Positions 61,631-64,000 of a DNA stretch of 64,000 nt are shown here, in pieces. This DNA comes from Pyrocephalus nanus (Eukaryota > Chordata > Aves > Passeriformes > Tyrannidae): assembly GCA_038380795.1 (NCBI GenBank), contig CM076266.1, positions 43,732,425 through 43,796,424 of the forward strand, written 5' to 3'. The position numbers and the translations under genes were made by a program. Position 1 is the first letter of the stretch. Every line of letters begins with the position of its first letter. Below the pieces are notes generated by a model. It had not been told where the DNA came from. It searched no databases and saw only the letters and a program-made list of their open reading frames with translations.

Positions 61631-61682
61631 TCTATGCCAGTGTTTTATTTATAATTTTCTTCTATGCCAGTGTTTTATTTAT
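61631..61682. repeat. 22-bp direct repeat, 30-bp period
   Basis: A perfect 22-bp word beginning TCTATGCCAG occurs at 61631-61652 and again at 61661-61682, separated by 8 bp. It is probably a small local duplication, as neither copy belongs to a known repeat. Confidence 0.92.
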
Positions 61683-62956
61683 GGTATTAAATATATAAAG
61701 AGATTATAATGCAGCAAAAAAGCTGTTATGGGAAAACAGACGCTGTTTTGTCCAAGAGCCATGCTTATGAATAAGGCCACCTGGCCTAATGCACACTGAT
61801 TTTCAAACATATACAGAACAGAGACCTTTTCTTTTTTTATTATTCAACCAGCTTTCAATTTTATCTGTGTCCCACAATGGTGCATAAAATACAGGACATT
61901 TCTTTCTAAGGAACTGACATGAATCAGATCTTATCTTTTAGTAGAGAACAGTGTTCTGAGGGTTTTTTTGAAATCAGGCACTCGAATATCTTCACTGCCT
62001 GGAAGTACATTAGTATTAAACCCAGCGTTTATCCCACAAGTAATTATGTAACCATTGTAAATAATATATAAATACACCAACTTTGTCTTAGCTTAGCACT
62101 ACTTTTAGAACTGAAATTTTATTAACACTTTTTATTGGAATTGGTAGTAAATCAATCCCCTACCTTCTCTCCAAGGCAGTCAGCCCCTCCTAGTGGCTGT
62201 TCCCAATCTGCAGCAAAACACTCTCCAGGTTTTCCTGCTGTTTGTCCTTGGTCTTCGCTAAGCAGAGCAGTGAAGATAGAGCTGTGAATTCTTTTCCTCC
62301 TTAAAGTAAAGAAAAAATGGGGAAATCTCTTGTGATTCAAATTTACTGATGGAAATAAATGAACGGACACTGATGTTTGTGTTATTCCTTGCATTAAAGC
62401 TTGTCCTACTTTTCATAGCCTGAATCTTATGAGTCATAGAAATGTGAGATCTAAGAGCCTATAGTGCTCAATTACTCATATTCCTTCCTCTGTTACATCA
62501 ATACTTTTTGAAGTCTTTTGTAAAGCTGAGCATAAAAGCCAAACTATTCCACAGACTGAAGATTGAAAGCCTGAAAAATAATACTTTTAGTAATATCCTT
62601 CCTTTTTACATCTTTCCTTCCCTTAATTTCAGCAACACTGCTCACACAACTAGTTATGCATGTTTTCATGCATGTTGCAGTGGGTCTCTGCCACTCAGCC
62701 AGGAACACACTTCTGACAATCTTCCTGGTTTTCGTTCCTCAGTTTTACTGCCTAGCTGACTATTTCTGACATGATGTTTCACCTGTTGAAACTGCCCAAG
62801 GAAACTTTTGACCAGCATCCAACATTACCACTACAGTTGTGATTTCCCCTTTCTTATATATGAACTCTATCAAAAAAACACAGGAAGAAAAAAAAAAAGA
62901 AAGTCTCATTCTCTCTCTATCCCTACTTGTTTCTTCATAGCAGACTTGGGGAATGT
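61683..62956. other. Non-coding stretch, nothing recognised
   Basis: Open frames of about 80 codons at 62152-62394 (-) and 62508-62759 (+) match nothing known. An A run lies near 62889-62899. Confidence 0.45.
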
Positions 62957-63034
62957 AAAACAAACAAACAAACAAAAAACAAAACAAACCCAAAACCAAA
63001 CCAAACCAAACCAAAAAAATAACAAAACAAAAAA
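62957..63034. repeat. (AAAC)n/(AACCA)n simple repeat
   Basis: AAAC units grade into CCAAA pentamers and then back into AAAAC. The tract has only A and C apart from a single T. It generates opposing artefact frames, including a 120-codon phenylalanine- and leucine-rich one on the minus strand (62760-63122). Confidence 0.93.
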
Positions 63035-64000
63035 CTGCTGACTGCAAATTATCAGTGCAATAGGGAAACAGCTCACACAGTGATACCCATATATTGAATT
63101 TATTACATAAGACCCCATGCAAAACTTAGTTATCCCTTGATATATAAATCCTTCTCAAAAAAGGTTTAAAACCATTTGAGGAAAAGAACATAGGAAGTTT
63201 TAATAAAACCCACTGGCAAGAAGCTATCAAATGGAGGTCAGGATGCTATCCACCCACTTTTCAGCAAAGGGCAGAACATATACTGCCTTTGCTCGAGCTA
63301 CTGCATGGCACTTGCAATTTACAGATTTTAGGTCCCTATATTAAGGCAGTACTCTCAGTCAACCAGAAAAGATAAGCTTCTGGTTGCCATTTGAAACAAA
63401 AGTACCAACAAAAGTCCAGATTTTCAGAACTAGGTATTTATTTCTTTATGAGAATAAGGCAACATGCCAGGCACCTACAGAGAGAGCCAACCCAAATCAA
63501 TAGCTAGGATCTTAGCAGGAGGTTAAGAACCCATGCACAGCACAGCAAGCAGACAAGACCAGCTTCATTTCTGATATAAATACACAATACACTGAAGAAA
63601 GCCTACAGGCATTGAATCTTTTAGTATCAGTATAATTAGCTTACTCAACTACTTTGATATTGAAAGATACAGCCTTGTGTGCCAAAACACATCGGCAACC
63701 ACTAGAAGGAAAATTTCTGTTTCTAGACACTGTGAGGGAGAAAATTGTAGATACTGTCTTTCATATCAATAAAAGAACATTGTAAAGTCTTTTTTTTAAC
63801 CCCTACTAATGATTTTGGGGGAAAAAAAATGAGGGGATATCTTCTGGCTGGAGGCAGATTGCTATTGTTTTTAAGATTCATGCTTTCCTTTACAACAGTC
63901 TAGATGGACCACGATTTTATTCTTACACAAATTTCCAAGACTGGGATTTTAATTTGTGTTTTACGTTGAAAGTCATCTGACCAAGAAATCTATCTATAGC
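63035..64000. other. Non-coding stretch at the window end, nothing recognised
   Basis: No open frame, repeat family or RNA gene that I can support. Confidence 0.5.

Noticed and set aside
62760..63122. 120-codon phenylalanine- and leucine-rich minus-strand frame resembling a membrane protein
   Set aside because: The hydrophobic stretch is the translation of the AAAC/CCAAA simple repeat.

Overview
This window looks like a stretch of AT-rich vertebrate nuclear DNA, most likely from a bird. The best evidence is a set of CR1 LINE fragments. Several are cut off at their 5' ends and some still carry the family's 3' ends built from an ATTCTATG-type or ATTCTGTG-type 8-bp unit. Recognisable interspersed repeats cover only about 3% of the window and I see no SINEs, which fits a bird better than a mammal or a crocodilian. 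I cannot name the species, the chromosome or the flanking genes.

I find no intact protein-coding gene, no rRNA or tRNA gene and no CRISPR array. The longest open frames are about 130 codons, match no family I recognise and are mostly chance frames. Several lie antisense to CR1 or run through simple repeats. The only recognisable protein-coding remains are decayed C-terminal pieces of CR1 ORF2, at about 11.7-12.1 kb, 24.1-24.3 kb and 49.1-49.8 kb (+ strand). Minus-strand CR1 tails or 3' fragments lie at about 1.7 kb, 31.5 kb and 53.6-54.1 kb.

Layout: 0-5 kb is AT-rich intergenic sequence with one old CR1 piece and one regulatory-looking block at 2.4-2.6 kb. At 5.4-6.0 kb is the most enhancer-like segment of the window, dense in TAAT homeodomain cores, E-boxes and a nuclear-receptor half-site. 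From 6 to 15.9 kb is mostly featureless, with one CR1. At 15.9-16.6 kb a second regulatory-looking block abuts a perfect (CCCTT)22 array inside a 203-nt pyrimidine tract. More regulatory-looking blocks occur near 19, 26-29, 33.7, 44.6, 47.3, 58.5 and 59.8 kb. The rest is AT-rich sequence with short simple repeats, a few hairpins and direct repeats, and two segments with odd open-frame patterns (41.4-41.7 and 48.5-48.9 kb).

The window therefore reads as a gene desert or a very large intron that may hold distal regulatory elements. That reading rests on sequence texture only, because I could not align it to any other genome. I found no convincing new multi-gene system, and the candidates below are ranked with that in mind.
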